A stretch of 64,000 bases of DNA from Actinophytocola xinjiangensis (GCF_001921215.1 NZ_MSIF01000002.1:124001-188000); one strand, 5' to 3'; positions 49,592-61,187 are shown, counted from the stretch's first letter. The notes: generated by a model not told the origin, from the sequence alone. Program-made: numbers and translations.

Positions 49592-50428
49592 TCAGGACAG
49601 GGCCTTGGCGAGCAGGGTGACCTGGTCGGGGTTGGCCGAGCACGGGTGCAGGACCAGCTCGTCGCAGCCGGCGGCGGTGAACGCGTCGACCGCGTCGCGG
49701 ACCGCCTCGGGGGTGGTGAGGGCGTTGGCGGCGGTGAACCTGGCGAACTCGCCGAGGAAGTCGTAGTAGTCGAGCAGGTGCTCGCGCGCGTCGTCGGCGC
49801 CCTGGGCGCCCAGGGCGAAGTAGGCGATGGCGGTCATCCGGGGCGAACCGGGCCGGGCGTGGGCGGCCCAGGACTCGTGGACCTTGGGGGCCAGCGCGCT
49901 GAACATGTCGGCCCGGCCGCCGGTGGCGATCCAGCCGTCGGCGAGTTCCCCGACGCGGTGGATGGCCGGATCGGCGCGGGCGCCCAGCAGGATCGGGATC
50001 GAGGGCTGGGCGGGACCGATCTCCGGCGAGGACCAGGCGGCCCGCATTTCCTTGACCAGAGCGGGAAAACGCTGTCCCCGGTCGTGGTAGGACGCGCCGG
50101 TCGCCTCGAAGTCGTCGGCCCGGCCACCGACCCCCAGGCCCAGCGTGAGCCGGCCGCCGGACAGGTGGTCGACGGTCGCCGCCTGCTTGGCGAGCAGGGT
50201 GGCGCTGGGGCGGTAGGGGGCCACCAGCACGGTCGTGGCCAGTCCGATCCGGACGGTCACCGACGCGGCGGCGGCCAGCACCGTCAGCGGGTCGCCGTTG
50301 CCGTAGACGAGCCGGTCCAGGACGGCCAGCGAGGAGAAGCCCTCGGCCTCCGCGCGCCGGGACCACTCGACGACCTCGGCGCCGGTGAAACCAGGAATGG
50401 TCGAGGGCAGGCCAATACCGATGTCCAT
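49592..50428 (-). CDS. LLM-class F420-dependent oxidoreductase
   Basis: 278 residues. TIM-barrel flavin/F420 enzyme: MDIGIGLPSTIPGFTGAEVV, LVAPYRPSATLLAKQAATVD, SGGRLTLGLGVGGRADDFEA. A second, distantly related LLM gene lies at 44.6 kb. It is divergent from the type II PKS operon with 210 bp between starts, so it may belong to the cluster as a redox tailoring enzyme. Confidence 0.88.
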   Translation of the reverse strand: MDIGIGLPSTIPGFTGAEVVEWSRRAEAEGFSSLAVLDRLVYGNGDPLTVLAAAASVTVRIGLATTVLVAPYRPSATLLAKQAATVDHLSGGRLTLGLGVGGRADDFEATGASYHDRGQRFPALVKEMRAAWSSPEIGPAQPSIPILLGARADPAIHRVGELADGWIATGGRADMFSALAPKVHESWAAHARPGSPRMTAIAYFALGAQGADDAREHLLDYYDFLGEFARFTAANALTTPEAVRDAVDAFTAAGCDELVLHPCSANPDQVTLLAKALS

Positions 50429-50499
50429 GACATCACTCCTTGAGTCGGGTAATCAACTCATCCGAAGTTACCGGCGCGGAGAGGTGACGGGCAAGTCAC

Positions 50500-50517
50500 T
50501 CGAATACGGGTCGAATC
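50500..50517 (+). promoter_or_regulatory. Candidate SARP-binding direct repeat
   Basis: TCGAATA and TCGAATC are separated by CGGG, giving an 11-bp period, the geometry and sequence (TCGA-heptamers, 4-bp spacing) known for SARP activators. A -10-like TAGCGA follows at 50528. A further TCGAATG lies at 50593-50599. The site is between the LLM gene and the PKS operon. Confidence 0.55.
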
Positions 50518-50543
50518 CGTTTCAGGGTAGCGATCCGGGGGCG

Positions 50544-50592
50544 TTCCGTCCGTAACGGAATTTCTTGACACCGGTCAGCGACTCGGTAATTG
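50544..50592 (+). promoter_or_regulatory. Promoter of the type II PKS operon with an inverted repeat
   Basis: TTGACA (50565-50570), a 16-bp spacer and TAATTG (50587-50592) form a strong promoter about 45 bp before the first gene. Directly upstream, TTCCGT-5-ACGGAA (50544-50560) is a short inverted repeat that could be a TetR/MarR-type operator. Confidence 0.6.
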
Positions 50593-50638
50593 TCGAATGC
50601 AGAAGAATCGCCAACCAATGGGCGCAGGGAGTTTCGAC

Positions 50639-51202
50639 ATGACTCGCGTGGCGATCATTTATTACAGTTCCGGCGGGACCATCGGTCGCCTCGCGGAGTC
50701 CGTGTGCGCGGGGGCCGCCGGCTCCGGGGCGCAGGTGCGGACCACCGAGCTGCCGGCCAGCGACTCAGGGTCACTGGCCGACGCCCTGGCCGCGCTGGAA
50801 TGGGCCGACGGCGTCGTGTTCGGCACACCGGCCTGTTTCGGCAACGTCGCCACCCCGGTGAAGCGGCTCATCGACGGCGCGTGGCCGTTGTGGCAGCAGG
50901 AAAAGCTGTCGAACAAGGTCGTCGCCGGGTTCACCGCGGCCGGGTCGGAGCACGGCGGGCACGAGAGCACGCTGCTCGCCCTGTTCCAGAGCGTCTACCA
51001 CTGGGGCAGCCTGATCGTCCCCGCCGGCTACGCCGACCCCGCCGTCCGCCGGGCCGGCGGCAACCCCTACGGCGTGTCCGCCAGGGCGCACCGCGACGGC
51101 TCGGTCGACGACGTCGCGCTGGACGCCGCGCGGTACCTGGGACAGCGGATCGCCGCGTTCGCCGCGCTGCTGTGCCGCGAGCCGGCCGGCGTCGCCGGCT
51201 GA
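50639..51202 (+). CDS. Flavodoxin-like NAD(P)H:quinone oxidoreductase (WrbA-type)
   Basis: 187 residues. FMN phosphate-binding start VAIIYYSSGGTIGRLAESV, then GVVFGTPACFGNVATPVKRL and GFTAAGSEHGGHESTLLALF, all typical of WrbA/flavodoxin-like quinone reductases. In the type II PKS operon it probably reduces a quinone intermediate. It is the first gene after the promoter; ATG 50639 has GGGAG upstream. Confidence 0.9.
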   Translation: MTRVAIIYYSSGGTIGRLAESVCAGAAGSGAQVRTTELPASDSGSLADALAALEWADGVVFGTPACFGNVATPVKRLIDGAWPLWQQEKLSNKVVAGFTAAGSEHGGHESTLLALFQSVYHWGSLIVPAGYADPAVRRAGGNPYGVSARAHRDGSVDDVALDAARYLGQRIAAFAALLCREPAGVAG

Positions 51203-51231
51203 CATCCCCGACGAAACACCAAGGAGGACAC

Positions 51232-52344
51232 GTGTCGAGTACCGTTCGGGTCGGCGTGCTGGGGGCGGGGTGGGGCGCGGGCCTGCACCTGGAGGGCTTC
51301 CACCGCACCGAGGGAGCCGAGCTGGTCGCCATCTCCAGCCGCACGCTGGACCGCGCGCGGGACCGGGCCAGCCAGTACGGCATCCCGCTGGTCACCGACT
51401 CGCTCGACGAGCTGATCGACGCGGTCGACGTCGTCTCGGTCGCCACCCCGCCCGGCGCGCACCTGGAAGCGGTGCGCCGCGCGGTGGCCGCCGGGCGGCA
51501 CGTGCTGTGCGACAAGCCGCTGGCCGCCGACATCGGCCACGCACGCTCCATCGTGGACGCCGTGACCGCGTCCGGGGTCCGGCACGCCAGCGGGTTCATC
51601 TGGCGTGACGACCCGGGTCTGGTCCGGGTGCGGGAACTGGTGGCGCAGGACGCGATCGGCGCGCTGGTGGAGATCCAGTCGACCTGCCCGCTTGGCGTCC
51701 CGCAGCTGCCGGCGACCTGGATGTACCAGGCCGACGAGGGCGGCGGCGCGCTGGCCCAGCACGGCAGCCACGTCATCGACCGTGCCCGCTGGCTGGTCGG
51801 CGGTGAGATCACGCGGGTGCGCGGACGTCTGGCGCACGACCTCGCCGACGCCGCCGCGCCCCGCCGGTTCCACGACATCACCGAGGCGTTCGCCTGGGCG
51901 CGGGACAACGACGGCGCCGCGTTCACCGGCGAGCGGGTCCCGGTCACCGCCGACACCGGCTACGAGTTCAGCGCCGACTTCGACAACGGTGTGCGGGCCC
52001 GGTTCTGGGAGGCCTGGCACCTGCCGGGGCCGGTGGACGACGAGGTCACCCTCTTCGGCGAGCGCGGCGCGCTGGTGTGGCGCGGGCCGGCCGGGGTGTG
52101 GCTGCACCGCCACGGCGAGGACCCGGTGCGGGTCGAGGTCCCCGGCACGGCGGCGTCCGGGGCGAACACGCCCCGGGAGGTCGGGCTGCGCAAGTGGGCG
52201 GGGCTGGCCACCAGTTTCGTCGAGTCCATCACCAGCGGTGTCCACAACGGACACCCGACGATCCTGGACGCCTGGGCGGTCGCCGCCGTGTCCGACGCCG
52301 TGCACCGCAGCCACCGTTCCGGTGGCTGGGAACAGGTCGCCTGA
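51232..52344 (+). CDS. Gfo/Idh/MocA-family oxidoreductase
   Basis: 370 residues. N-terminal Rossmann start VGVLGAGWGAGLHLEGFH, VVSVATPPGAHLEAVRRAVA, and the family-defining HVLCDKPLAADIGHARSIVD (C-x-K-P). C-terminal alpha/beta domain with GGGALAQHGSHVIDRARWLV. These enzymes usually act on sugars or cyclitols with bound NAD(P); in a polyketide operon the substrate is open. GTG 51232 has AAGGAGG. Confidence 0.9.
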   Translation: MSSTVRVGVLGAGWGAGLHLEGFHRTEGAELVAISSRTLDRARDRASQYGIPLVTDSLDELIDAVDVVSVATPPGAHLEAVRRAVAAGRHVLCDKPLAADIGHARSIVDAVTASGVRHASGFIWRDDPGLVRVRELVAQDAIGALVEIQSTCPLGVPQLPATWMYQADEGGGALAQHGSHVIDRARWLVGGEITRVRGRLAHDLADAAAPRRFHDITEAFAWARDNDGAAFTGERVPVTADTGYEFSADFDNGVRARFWEAWHLPGPVDDEVTLFGERGALVWRGPAGVWLHRHGEDPVRVEVPGTAASGANTPREVGLRKWAGLATSFVESITSGVHNGHPTILDAWAVAAVSDAVHRSHRSGGWEQVA

Positions 52345-52360
52345 GATCCCGGAGGTCATG

Positions 52361-52684
52361 ATGAGTGAGGAACACGGTTACCGCGTGCTGTTCATGCTCC
52401 GGCTGCGGCCGGACTCGCAGCGGGAGTTCCTGCGCGCCTACGAACAGGTCCGCTGGCAGGTCGCCGCCGTGTCGGGGCATCGTGGCGACCAGGTCTGTCA
52501 GTCCACAACGGACCCCGAGCAGTGGGTGATCACCAGCCTGTGGCGGTCGGAGGCGGACTTCCTCGCCTGGGAGCGCACTCCCGAGCACCGCACGGCGGCC
52601 GCGCCGATGATGGCCCACGTCGCCGAGCGGCAGTCGCTGCGGTTCACCGTCCACCGGGAGACCACCGCGGCGGTGGCGCGGTGA
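52361..52684 (+). CDS. Antibiotic biosynthesis monooxygenase (ABM)-like protein
   Basis: 107 residues, a single ferredoxin-like ABM domain: YRVLFMLRLRPDSQREFLRA, CQSTTDPEQWVITSLWRSEA, DFLAWERTPEHRTAAAPMM. Small ABM proteins oxidise aromatic polyketides to quinones without a cofactor, or act as cyclase-like helpers. GGAGG precedes two adjacent ATGs; the second (52361) has better spacing. Its stop overlaps the next start (GTGA). Confidence 0.88.
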   Translation: MSEEHGYRVLFMLRLRPDSQREFLRAYEQVRWQVAAVSGHRGDQVCQSTTDPEQWVITSLWRSEADFLAWERTPEHRTAAAPMMAHVAERQSLRFTVHRETTAAVAR

Positions 52685-53868
52685 GCGAGGTCATCGTCGC
52701 CGGTGCCGGTGTCGGCGGGCTGGCGGCGGCGATCGCGCTGCGCCAGGCCGGCCACCGGGTCACCCTGCTCGAGAAGTCCACACAGGACGGAACGGGTGGG
52801 GCGGCGCTGGGCGTGCAGTCCAACGCCGGGCTCGCCCTGCGGGCGTTGGGCGTGGCGCGACCCGTGCTGGCCGACGGCATCCCGGTCCGCGAGTACCTGC
52901 TGGTGTCCTGGCGCGGGCGGCCACTGGCCGGCTGGTCGCTGGAACAGGTCGCCGCACGCCTGGGCGTGCCGAGCGTGACCGTGCCCAGGGCCACGGTGAT
53001 GTCCGCGCTGCGCGCCGCCGCGCCGGCCGCCACCACCGGCGCGACCGTCACCGGCGTCACCGAGGACGCCACCGGGGTGACCGCCCACCTCACCGACGGC
53101 TCGGCCGTGCACGGCGACCTGCTCGTCGGCGCCGACGGCCTGCACTCCGCCGTGCGCCCGCACGTCACCGGCGAGCACACCCCGCCGGTCGACGCCGGCT
53201 ACGTCTCCTGGCGCGGCACCGCCGAGACCACCGTGGCTCCCGTCGCGGGCGGCACGGCCGTGCACGTCGTGGGCTCCGGCCGGTCCTTCGGCGCCTGGCC
53301 GCTGCCGGGCGGACGCACCTACTGGGTGGCGACCCTGGCGCGCGGCGACGACCCGTGGCGCGAGTTCGCCGGCGCCCCGCCGGTGGCCACCACCCTGCTC
53401 GACGCCACCGACCCCGACACCGTGCTGCGCACCCCCATCCACGACCGCGACCCGGTGTCCACCTGGCACACCGGCGCCACCGTGCTGCTGGGCGACGCCG
53501 TGCACCCGATGCAGCCGACCACCGGGCAGGGCGCGTCGCAGGCGCTGCTCGACGCGCTCGCGCTGGCCACCGCGCTGCGCGGCGTCGACCTGACCGACCC
53601 CCGGGCCCGGCGGCGCGCGCTGGACGCCTACCAGGCCCGCCGGGCGCCGGCCGCCGAGGAGATCGTCGCCGAGGCCCGCCAGCTCGGGCGGCTGCACCAC
53701 CTGGACTCGCCGGTCGCCACCCGCGTGCGCGACCTGGTGCTGCGGGCGACCCCGCGCCGGGTGTGGCAGCGGCGCACCGAGGCCCGGCTCGACGAGCTGG
53801 AGCTGTTGGCGGACTGGAACTCCCCGACCACCGACCAGGAGGCGTTCTCATGGAACGACACGCACTGA
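52681..53868 (+). CDS. FAD-dependent aromatic monooxygenase
   Basis: 395 residues of the p-hydroxybenzoate hydroxylase group. FAD-binding VIVAGAGVGGLAAAIALRQA, the DG motif in GDLLVGADGLHSAVR, and GATVLLGDAVHPMQPTTGQG. It is expected to hydroxylate or oxidatively modify the polyketide using NAD(P)H and oxygen. Its 3' end overlaps the start of the next gene by 19 bp. Confidence 0.93.
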   Translation: MSEVIVAGAGVGGLAAAIALRQAGHRVTLLEKSTQDGTGGAALGVQSNAGLALRALGVARPVLADGIPVREYLLVSWRGRPLAGWSLEQVAARLGVPSVTVPRATVMSALRAAAPAATTGATVTGVTEDATGVTAHLTDGSAVHGDLLVGADGLHSAVRPHVTGEHTPPVDAGYVSWRGTAETTVAPVAGGTAVHVVGSGRSFGAWPLPGGRTYWVATLARGDDPWREFAGAPPVATTLLDATDPDTVLRTPIHDRDPVSTWHTGATVLLGDAVHPMQPTTGQGASQALLDALALATALRGVDLTDPRARRRALDAYQARRAPAAEEIVAEARQLGRLHHLDSPVATRVRDLVLRATPRRVWQRRTEARLDELELLADWNSPTTDQEAFSWNDTH

Positions 53869-54572
53869 CCTTCGCCGTGCGGCCGGGCACCGAGCGGGCG
53901 GCCCGGCAGGTGCTCGCCGGCTACCCGCGCCCGGACACCGAGATCGACGGCGGCGCGCGGCTGCTGGGCACGTCGGTCTTCTTCTGGCGCCACCACGTGG
54001 TGCGGGTGATGGACGTCGACGGGCCACTGCCGCTGATCATGCGGCACCTGTCGACGCAGCCGGCGATCCGCGAGACCGAGACCGCGCTCAACCCGCTGCT
54101 GGCCGAACCGAGGGACCTCGGCGACCAGGACGCGGTCCGGGGCTTCTTCGCCCGCGCCATGATGACCAGGGTGATCCACCGGGTCACCGAACCCCGGCTG
54201 CTGCCCTCCTCCGGGGACCGGATCCGGATCGCGCTGCGCTACCCGGTGGCACCGGGCCGGGCCGCCGAGGCGGCCGAGGTGATCAAGGGAGCCCGGTCGC
54301 TGCTGGGCGCCGAGACCACCACGGTGCTGGCCAGTACGACCGTGTTCCGGCACGGTGACCTGCTGGTCCGGGTCGCCGACTTCGTCGGGACCCTCGACCA
54401 GGCCGCCGAGCACCTCGGCCGCACGGTCATCGGCCGGCCGGCCACCTCGGCGCTGACCCCGCTGCTCGAACCCGGCTGGGACCTGACCACCGAGGACGGG
54501 TTCGGCCGGTTCTTCGCCGAGCAGCGGCTGGCGCTGGTGACCCACCGCCAGGCCGAGACGGTCACCCGGTGA
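53850..54572 (+). CDS. SchA/CurD-like domain protein, tandem
   Basis: 240 residues. Two related halves, beginning HALTFAVRPGTERAARQVLA and RIRIALRYPVAPGRAAEAAE, each with TSVFFWRHHVVRVMDVDG- or STTVFRHGDLLVRVADFVG-type strands. These match the SchA/CurD domain found in spore-pigment (whiE/sch/cur) and pentangular polyphenol clusters, whose role is unsettled. CAGGAG lies before ATG 53850, within the monooxygenase gene. Confidence 0.85.
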   Translation: MERHALTFAVRPGTERAARQVLAGYPRPDTEIDGGARLLGTSVFFWRHHVVRVMDVDGPLPLIMRHLSTQPAIRETETALNPLLAEPRDLGDQDAVRGFFARAMMTRVIHRVTEPRLLPSSGDRIRIALRYPVAPGRAAEAAEVIKGARSLLGAETTTVLASTTVFRHGDLLVRVADFVGTLDQAAEHLGRTVIGRPATSALTPLLEPGWDLTTEDGFGRFFAEQRLALVTHRQAETVTR

Positions 54573-55411
54573 GCCCGCTGTCAGGGTGGACGGTCGCGGT
54601 GATCGGCCTGGGCACCATGGGCTCGGGCATGGCGCACCGGCTGACCGATCAGGGCGCCACCGTCCGCGCGTACAACCGCACACCCGGCCCGGTCGTCACC
54701 GCCGCGACCCCGGCCGACGCCGCCCGGGGCGCCGACCTGGTCCTGGTGTCGGTGGCCGACGACGACGCGCTGCGCGCGGTGCTCACCGGCCCCGACGGGG
54801 TGTTCGCCGCCGCGCCGCCGCTGGTGGTCAACGCGACCACGGTGGCGCCGGCGACCGTGCGGGAGCTGGGCGGGCCGCTGGTGGACGCCGGGGTGCTCGG
54901 CAACGGCCAGCACGCGCGCGACGGCCTGCTGCGCTGGTACGTCGGCGGCCCGGACTCCCTGGTGCGCCAGGCACAACCGGTGCTGGCCGCACTCGGCCAG
55001 CAGGTGCGCCACGTCGGTGCGCTGGGCGACGGGATGGCGCTGAAGCTGGTCATGAACCTGGTGATGGGCGTGGAGATGCAGGTCCTCGCCGAGGCGGTGG
55101 CCCTCGGCGGCGCCGCCGGCCTGGACCGCCAACTGGTCCTGGACACGATCACCGGCAGCGGGTTCGCGGCGCCGGTGATGCGGTTCAAGGCCGCCAGGAT
55201 GGTTGGCCGCGACTACGAACGCCCCGACTTCCGCCTGCGGCACATGGCCAAGGACCTGGCGCTGGCCGTGGCCCAGGCCGGCGGCACCGACCTGCCGATG
55301 ACCGCCGCCTCGGCCATCAGCCACGCCGCCGCCGTCGGCCGGGGCCTCGGCGAACAGGACTGTGCGGCCATCGTCGAACAGCTCACCGGCGCGCGGGTGG
55401 GGGCGCGGTGA
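54569..55411 (+). CDS. NAD(P)-dependent beta-hydroxyacid dehydrogenase / imine-reductase-like
   Basis: 280 residues. Rossmann start VAVIGLGTMGSGMAHRLTDQ, DLVLVSVADDDALRAVL, and C-terminal helical domain with GDGMALKLVMNLVMGVEMQV. The family Lys of hydroxyisobutyrate dehydrogenases is present in that KLVMN segment. Imine reductases share the fold. Its presence in an aromatic PKS operon is unusual. Both ends overlap neighbours by 4 nt (GTGA). Confidence 0.88.
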   Translation: MSPLSGWTVAVIGLGTMGSGMAHRLTDQGATVRAYNRTPGPVVTAATPADAARGADLVLVSVADDDALRAVLTGPDGVFAAAPPLVVNATTVAPATVRELGGPLVDAGVLGNGQHARDGLLRWYVGGPDSLVRQAQPVLAALGQQVRHVGALGDGMALKLVMNLVMGVEMQVLAEAVALGGAAGLDRQLVLDTITGSGFAAPVMRFKAARMVGRDYERPDFRLRHMAKDLALAVAQAGGTDLPMTAASAISHAAAVGRGLGEQDCAAIVEQLTGARVGAR

Positions 55412-56343
55412 GCGTCGACGTCCACGGGCACATCAGCCCGCCGGAGTCGATCGCCCGGTTCCCCATGCCGCGCAGCCTCGGCGACGTCGAGGGGATGATC
55501 GAACGCAAGCTCGCGGTGGGCATCGAGCTGACCGTGGTCGGCAGCCCCGTCGGGGCGGGGGCGATGGTCCCGGTCCCCGGCGTGGACAACTACGCCCAGA
55601 CCGAGGACACGCTGCGCGAGTTCCACGACTGGCTCGCCGGGCAGGTCGCCGAGTACCCCGACCACCTGCGGGCGCTGGTGTACGTCAACCCGTTCGGCGG
55701 GGACAGGCACCTGGCCGCCGCGCTGGAGACGTTCACCGGCGGCGGGTTCGTCGGGTTCGTGGTGAACACCAGCGTCGCCGGGCGCTACCTCGACGACCCG
55801 GCCGCCGACGACTTCTTCGCCATGGCCGACGGGATGCGCGCGCCGGTCATGCTGCACGCGCCCGCCCAGCCGGCCGCCGGCGCCGGGCTGAGCGACCTGC
55901 GGTTCGTCGAGCAACTCGGCCGGTTCTGCGACGTGACCGTCGGCGTCGCGTGCTGTGTGCTCGGCGGCTGGCTGGAGAAGTACCCCGGCCTCGACCTGGT
56001 CGCCACCGCGGCCGGCGGCGCGCTCGCGCTGCTGCCGGAGAAGCTCGACCTGATCTACCACGCCCCGCACTGGGGGCGCGCCCCACGGCGCCCGCTGCCG
56101 TTGACCCGCCCGCCCAGCGAGTACCTGCGGCGGCTGTGGGTGGACACGTCCTCGCCCAGCGCGGTGGGGCTGCGGGCCAACCTGGAGGTCTTCGGCGCCG
56201 ACCGGATCCTGCTCGGCACCGACTCCCCACCCCTGGCCGGCATGGAGTCGCCGGTCATCGCGGCGATCGACGACCTGCCCATCGGCGAGGGAGACCGCCA
56301 GGCCGTCCACAGCGGCAACGCCGAACGGCTCTTCCGGCTGTAG
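55408..56343 (+). CDS. Amidohydrolase_2 (ACMSD-like) family enzyme
   Basis: 311 residues. TIM-barrel start VDVHGHISPPESIARFPM with the metal H-x-H, a mid-barrel VMLHAPAQPAAG His, and the late acid strand ADRILLGTDSPPLAGMESP. This is the ACMSD/2,3-dihydroxybenzoate decarboxylase branch, which decarboxylates or hydrolyses aromatic acids. A decarboxylase acting on a polyketide carboxylate would fit but is inference. Confidence 0.85.
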   Translation: MSVDVHGHISPPESIARFPMPRSLGDVEGMIERKLAVGIELTVVGSPVGAGAMVPVPGVDNYAQTEDTLREFHDWLAGQVAEYPDHLRALVYVNPFGGDRHLAAALETFTGGGFVGFVVNTSVAGRYLDDPAADDFFAMADGMRAPVMLHAPAQPAAGAGLSDLRFVEQLGRFCDVTVGVACCVLGGWLEKYPGLDLVATAAGGALALLPEKLDLIYHAPHWGRAPRRPLPLTRPPSEYLRRLWVDTSSPSAVGLRANLEVFGADRILLGTDSPPLAGMESPVIAAIDDLPIGEGDRQAVHSGNAERLFRL

Positions 56344-56358
56344 AAGGAGATCCAGCAC

Positions 56359-56793
56359 ATGGAGACCGACATGAAGACCGCCACCGACGCGGTGCACCAG
56401 CGGCCGGCCGACCGGCCGGTCCACCAGGTCCACGAGACCGACATCCCGGCCGACCGCCGCCGGGGCGGGGTGATCCGCACCCTGCTCAGCCCGCGCAACG
56501 CCGCCACCACCTCCGGGTTTATGGGCGTGGCCGAACTGGCGCCCGGCGAACGGATCGCCGAGCACTACCACCCCTACAGCGAGGAGTTCCTGTACGTGGT
56601 CGCCGGCGAGCTGACCGTCGACCTCGACGGCCAGGCCCGCACCCTGCGCGCCGGTGACGCGCTGCTCGTCCCGCCGGGCACCCGCCACCGGCTGCGCAAC
56701 ACCGGCCAGGTCGACGTGCGCGCGGTGTTCCAGCTCGGGCCGCTGGCCCCGCGCCCGGAGCTGGGGCACGTCGACACCGAGCCGGCGCGATGA
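56359..56793 (+). CDS. Cupin polyketide cyclase (TcmJ/RemF-like)
   Basis: 144 residues. Single cupin barrel: [20 protein letters not shown] with metal ligands H-x-H-x4-E, then [17 protein letters not shown] with the third His. Cupin proteins of this kind sit next to the KS gene in pentangular polyphenol and spore-pigment clusters and help close later rings. GAAGGAG precedes the start, and its stop overlaps the KS start (ATGA). Confidence 0.9.
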   Translation: METDMKTATDAVHQRPADRPVHQVHETDIPADRRRGGVIRTLLSPRNAATTSGFMGVAELAPGERIAEHYHPYSEEFLYVVAGELTVDLDGQARTLRAGDALLVPPGTRHRLRNTGQVDVRAVFQLGPLAPRPELGHVDTEPAR

Positions 56794-58061
56794 GCAGGCG
56801 GGTCGCGGTCACCGGGATCGGCGCCGTCGCCCCCGGCGGCATCGGGGTCAAGGCGTTCTGGGAGCTGCTCACCCTCGGCCGCACGGCCACCCGGGGCATC
56901 ACCCTGTTCGACCCCACCGGTTTCCGCTCCCGGATCGCCGCCGAGTGCGACTTCGACCCGATCGCCGAGGGCCTGCGCGAGCAGGACACGCACCGCGTCG
57001 ACCGGCACGTCCAACTGGGACTCGTCGCCACCCGCGAGGCCGTCGAGGACGCCGGGCTCGACACCGCCGGGGCCGACCCGTGGCGCACCGCCGTCAGCAT
57101 GGGCACCGCCGTCGGCTCGACCACCCTGCTGGAGGACGAGTACGTGGTGGTCTCGGGAGGCGGGCGGGACTGGCTGGTCGACCCGGCGCTCGCCCACCCG
57201 CACCTCTACCCCGCGCTGGTGCCCAGCACGCTGGCCGCCGAGGTCGCCACCGCGTGCGGGGCCAGGGGAGCGGTGATGACCGTGTCCACCGGGTGCACCT
57301 CCGGGCTCGACGCCGTCGGCCACGGCGCCGCGCTCATCGAGGACGGCCGCGCCGACGTGGTGGTCACCGGCGCGGCGGAGGCCCCGATCTCGCCGATCAC
57401 CGTCGCCTGCTTCGACGCGATCAAGGCCACCAGCACCCGCAACGACGAGCCGGAGCGCGCCTCCCGCCCGTTCGACGCCACCCGCGACGGGTTCGTCCTT
57501 GGCGAGGGCGCGGCGGTGCTCGTACTGGAGGAACTGGAACACGCACGGCGCCGGGGCGCGACCGTGTACTGCGAGATCGGCGGGTTCGCCACGTTCGGCA
57601 ACGCCTACCACATGACCGGCCTGACCACCGAGGGCGTCGAGATGGCCAGGGCGATCACCGCCGCGCTCGACCACGCGCACGCCAACCCCGACGAGGTCGG
57701 CTACGTCAACGCGCACGGGTCGAGCACCAAGCAGAACGACCGGCACGAGACGGCCGCGGTGAAACGCAGCCTCGGCGGGCACGCCCGCGCCACGCCGATG
57801 AGCTCGATCAAGTCGATGATCGGCCACTCGCTGGGCGCGATCGGCAGCCTCGAACTCGTCGCCTGCGTGCTGGCCATGGACCGGGGGGTGCTGCCGCCGA
57901 CGGCGAACTACACCCACCCCGACCCCGACTGCGACCTGGACTACGTGCCCAACCAGGCCCGCGAGACCGCCACCGACCTGGTGCTCAGCGTCGGCAGCGG
58001 GTTCGGCGGGTTCCAGTCAGCGGTGGTGCTCGACGCGGCCGGACGGCGGGGTCGCTCGTGA
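56790..58061 (+). CDS. Type II PKS ketosynthase alpha (KS)
   Basis: 423 residues, full-length KS. Active-site Cys in [16 protein letters not shown] near residue 169; His in [15 protein letters not shown] near 306 and in [16 protein letters not shown] near 344. It condenses malonyl units on the ACP as heterodimer with the chain length factor encoded next, whose GTG overlaps this stop. The minimal PKS sits mid-operon, preceded by the cupin cyclase gene. Confidence 0.97.
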   Translation: MSRRVAVTGIGAVAPGGIGVKAFWELLTLGRTATRGITLFDPTGFRSRIAAECDFDPIAEGLREQDTHRVDRHVQLGLVATREAVEDAGLDTAGADPWRTAVSMGTAVGSTTLLEDEYVVVSGGGRDWLVDPALAHPHLYPALVPSTLAAEVATACGARGAVMTVSTGCTSGLDAVGHGAALIEDGRADVVVTGAAEAPISPITVACFDAIKATSTRNDEPERASRPFDATRDGFVLGEGAAVLVLEELEHARRRGATVYCEIGGFATFGNAYHMTGLTTEGVEMARAITAALDHAHANPDEVGYVNAHGSSTKQNDRHETAAVKRSLGGHARATPMSSIKSMIGHSLGAIGSLELVACVLAMDRGVLPPTANYTHPDPDCDLDYVPNQARETATDLVLSVGSGFGGFQSAVVLDAAGRRGRS

Positions 58062-59269
58062 CCGGCGTGGTGGTCACCGGCCTGGGCGTGGTGGCGCCGA
58101 CCGGGTCCGGGGCCGACCAGTTCTGGGCGGCGACCCTGGCCGGGGACAGCGGCGTCCGGCCGATCAGCCGGTTCGACCCGGCCGGCTACCCGGTGCGCGA
58201 GGCCGGCGAGGTCCGGGAGTTCGACCCGACGGGCCTGATCGACCCGAGGGTCGTCGTGCAGACCGACCTGTGGACCCAGTTCGCGCTGGTCGCCACCCGT
58301 CAGGCGCTGGACGCCGCCGGGCTGGACCCCGCCGCGCACGACCCGTTCGACATCGGCGTCACCACCTCGGCCTCCTCCGGCGGCAACGCCTTCGGGCAGC
58401 GGGAGATCCAGGCGCTGTGGGCCCAGGGGCCCCGGTTCGTCGGGCCGTACCAGTCGATCGCCTGGTTCTACGCGGCGTCGACCGGGCAGATCTCCATCGC
58501 GCACAACCTGCGCGGGCCGTGCGCGGTGCTGTCCACCGAGTCGGCCGGCGGGCTGGACGCGGTCGCGCACGCCCGCACCGCCATCCGGGGCGGCTGCCGG
58601 GTCCAGGTGTGCGGCGGCACCGAGGCACCGGTCAGCCCGTACGCGCTGACCTGCCAGCTGCCCTCCGGTCTGCTCGCCGAGACCGGCGGCTACCGGCCCT
58701 TCGCCCGCGACGCCGGCGGCTACCTGCCGGGCGAGGGCGGCGCGGTTCTCGTCCTGGAGGACGACGAGCACGCCGCGCGGCGGGGCGCCCCGGCGCTGGC
58801 GCGGGTCGCCGGCCACGCCGCCACCTTCGCCGGCGGCGACGACTGGGCACTGAGCACCGAGGCGCTCACCGCCGCCATCCGGCTCGCCCTGGCCGACGCG
58901 GGCGTGCCGGCGCGGGAGGTCGACGTGGTGTTCGCCGACGCCATGGGTGTGCCCGGCGCCGACGCCGCCGAGGTCGCGGCGCTGGCCGCCACGGTCGGCG
59001 CCGTCCCGGTCACCGCCCCCAAGGCTGGCCTGGGCCGGGCCTACTCGGGCACCGGCGCGCTGGACGTGGCCACCGCCGCGCTGGCGCTGGCCACCGGCCG
59101 GATCCCGCCCACCCCCGGCGTCACCGGCGCCGACCTCGACCACGACCTCGACCTGGTCACCGGCCGGGCCAGGGACGTGCCGCTGCGCCACGCGCTGCTG
59201 CTCGCCAGGGGGTTCGGCGGCTTCACCTCCGCGCTCGTCCTCAGTTCGCCAGCACACACCGACAACTGA
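58058..59269 (+). CDS. Type II PKS chain length factor (KS beta)
   Basis: 403 residues. KS-like fold ([39 protein letters not shown]) without the catalytic Cys. In typical chain length factors the Cys position is Gln within T-E-Q-A-G-G-L-D. Here it reads [11 protein letters not shown] near residue 161, so Ser replaces Gln. That Gln is important for malonyl-ACP decarboxylation/priming in the best-studied systems, so initiation here may differ. It sets chain length together with KS alpha. Confidence 0.95.
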   Translation: MTGVVVTGLGVVAPTGSGADQFWAATLAGDSGVRPISRFDPAGYPVREAGEVREFDPTGLIDPRVVVQTDLWTQFALVATRQALDAAGLDPAAHDPFDIGVTTSASSGGNAFGQREIQALWAQGPRFVGPYQSIAWFYAASTGQISIAHNLRGPCAVLSTESAGGLDAVAHARTAIRGGCRVQVCGGTEAPVSPYALTCQLPSGLLAETGGYRPFARDAGGYLPGEGGAVLVLEDDEHAARRGAPALARVAGHAATFAGGDDWALSTEALTAAIRLALADAGVPAREVDVVFADAMGVPGADAAEVAALAATVGAVPVTAPKAGLGRAYSGTGALDVATAALALATGRIPPTPGVTGADLDHDLDLVTGRARDVPLRHALLLARGFGGFTSALVLSSPAHTDN

Positions 59270-59279
59270 AGGAGTCTCC

Positions 59280-61172
<1,893 letters not shown>

Positions 61173-61187
61173 GAGGAGACCTGACTC

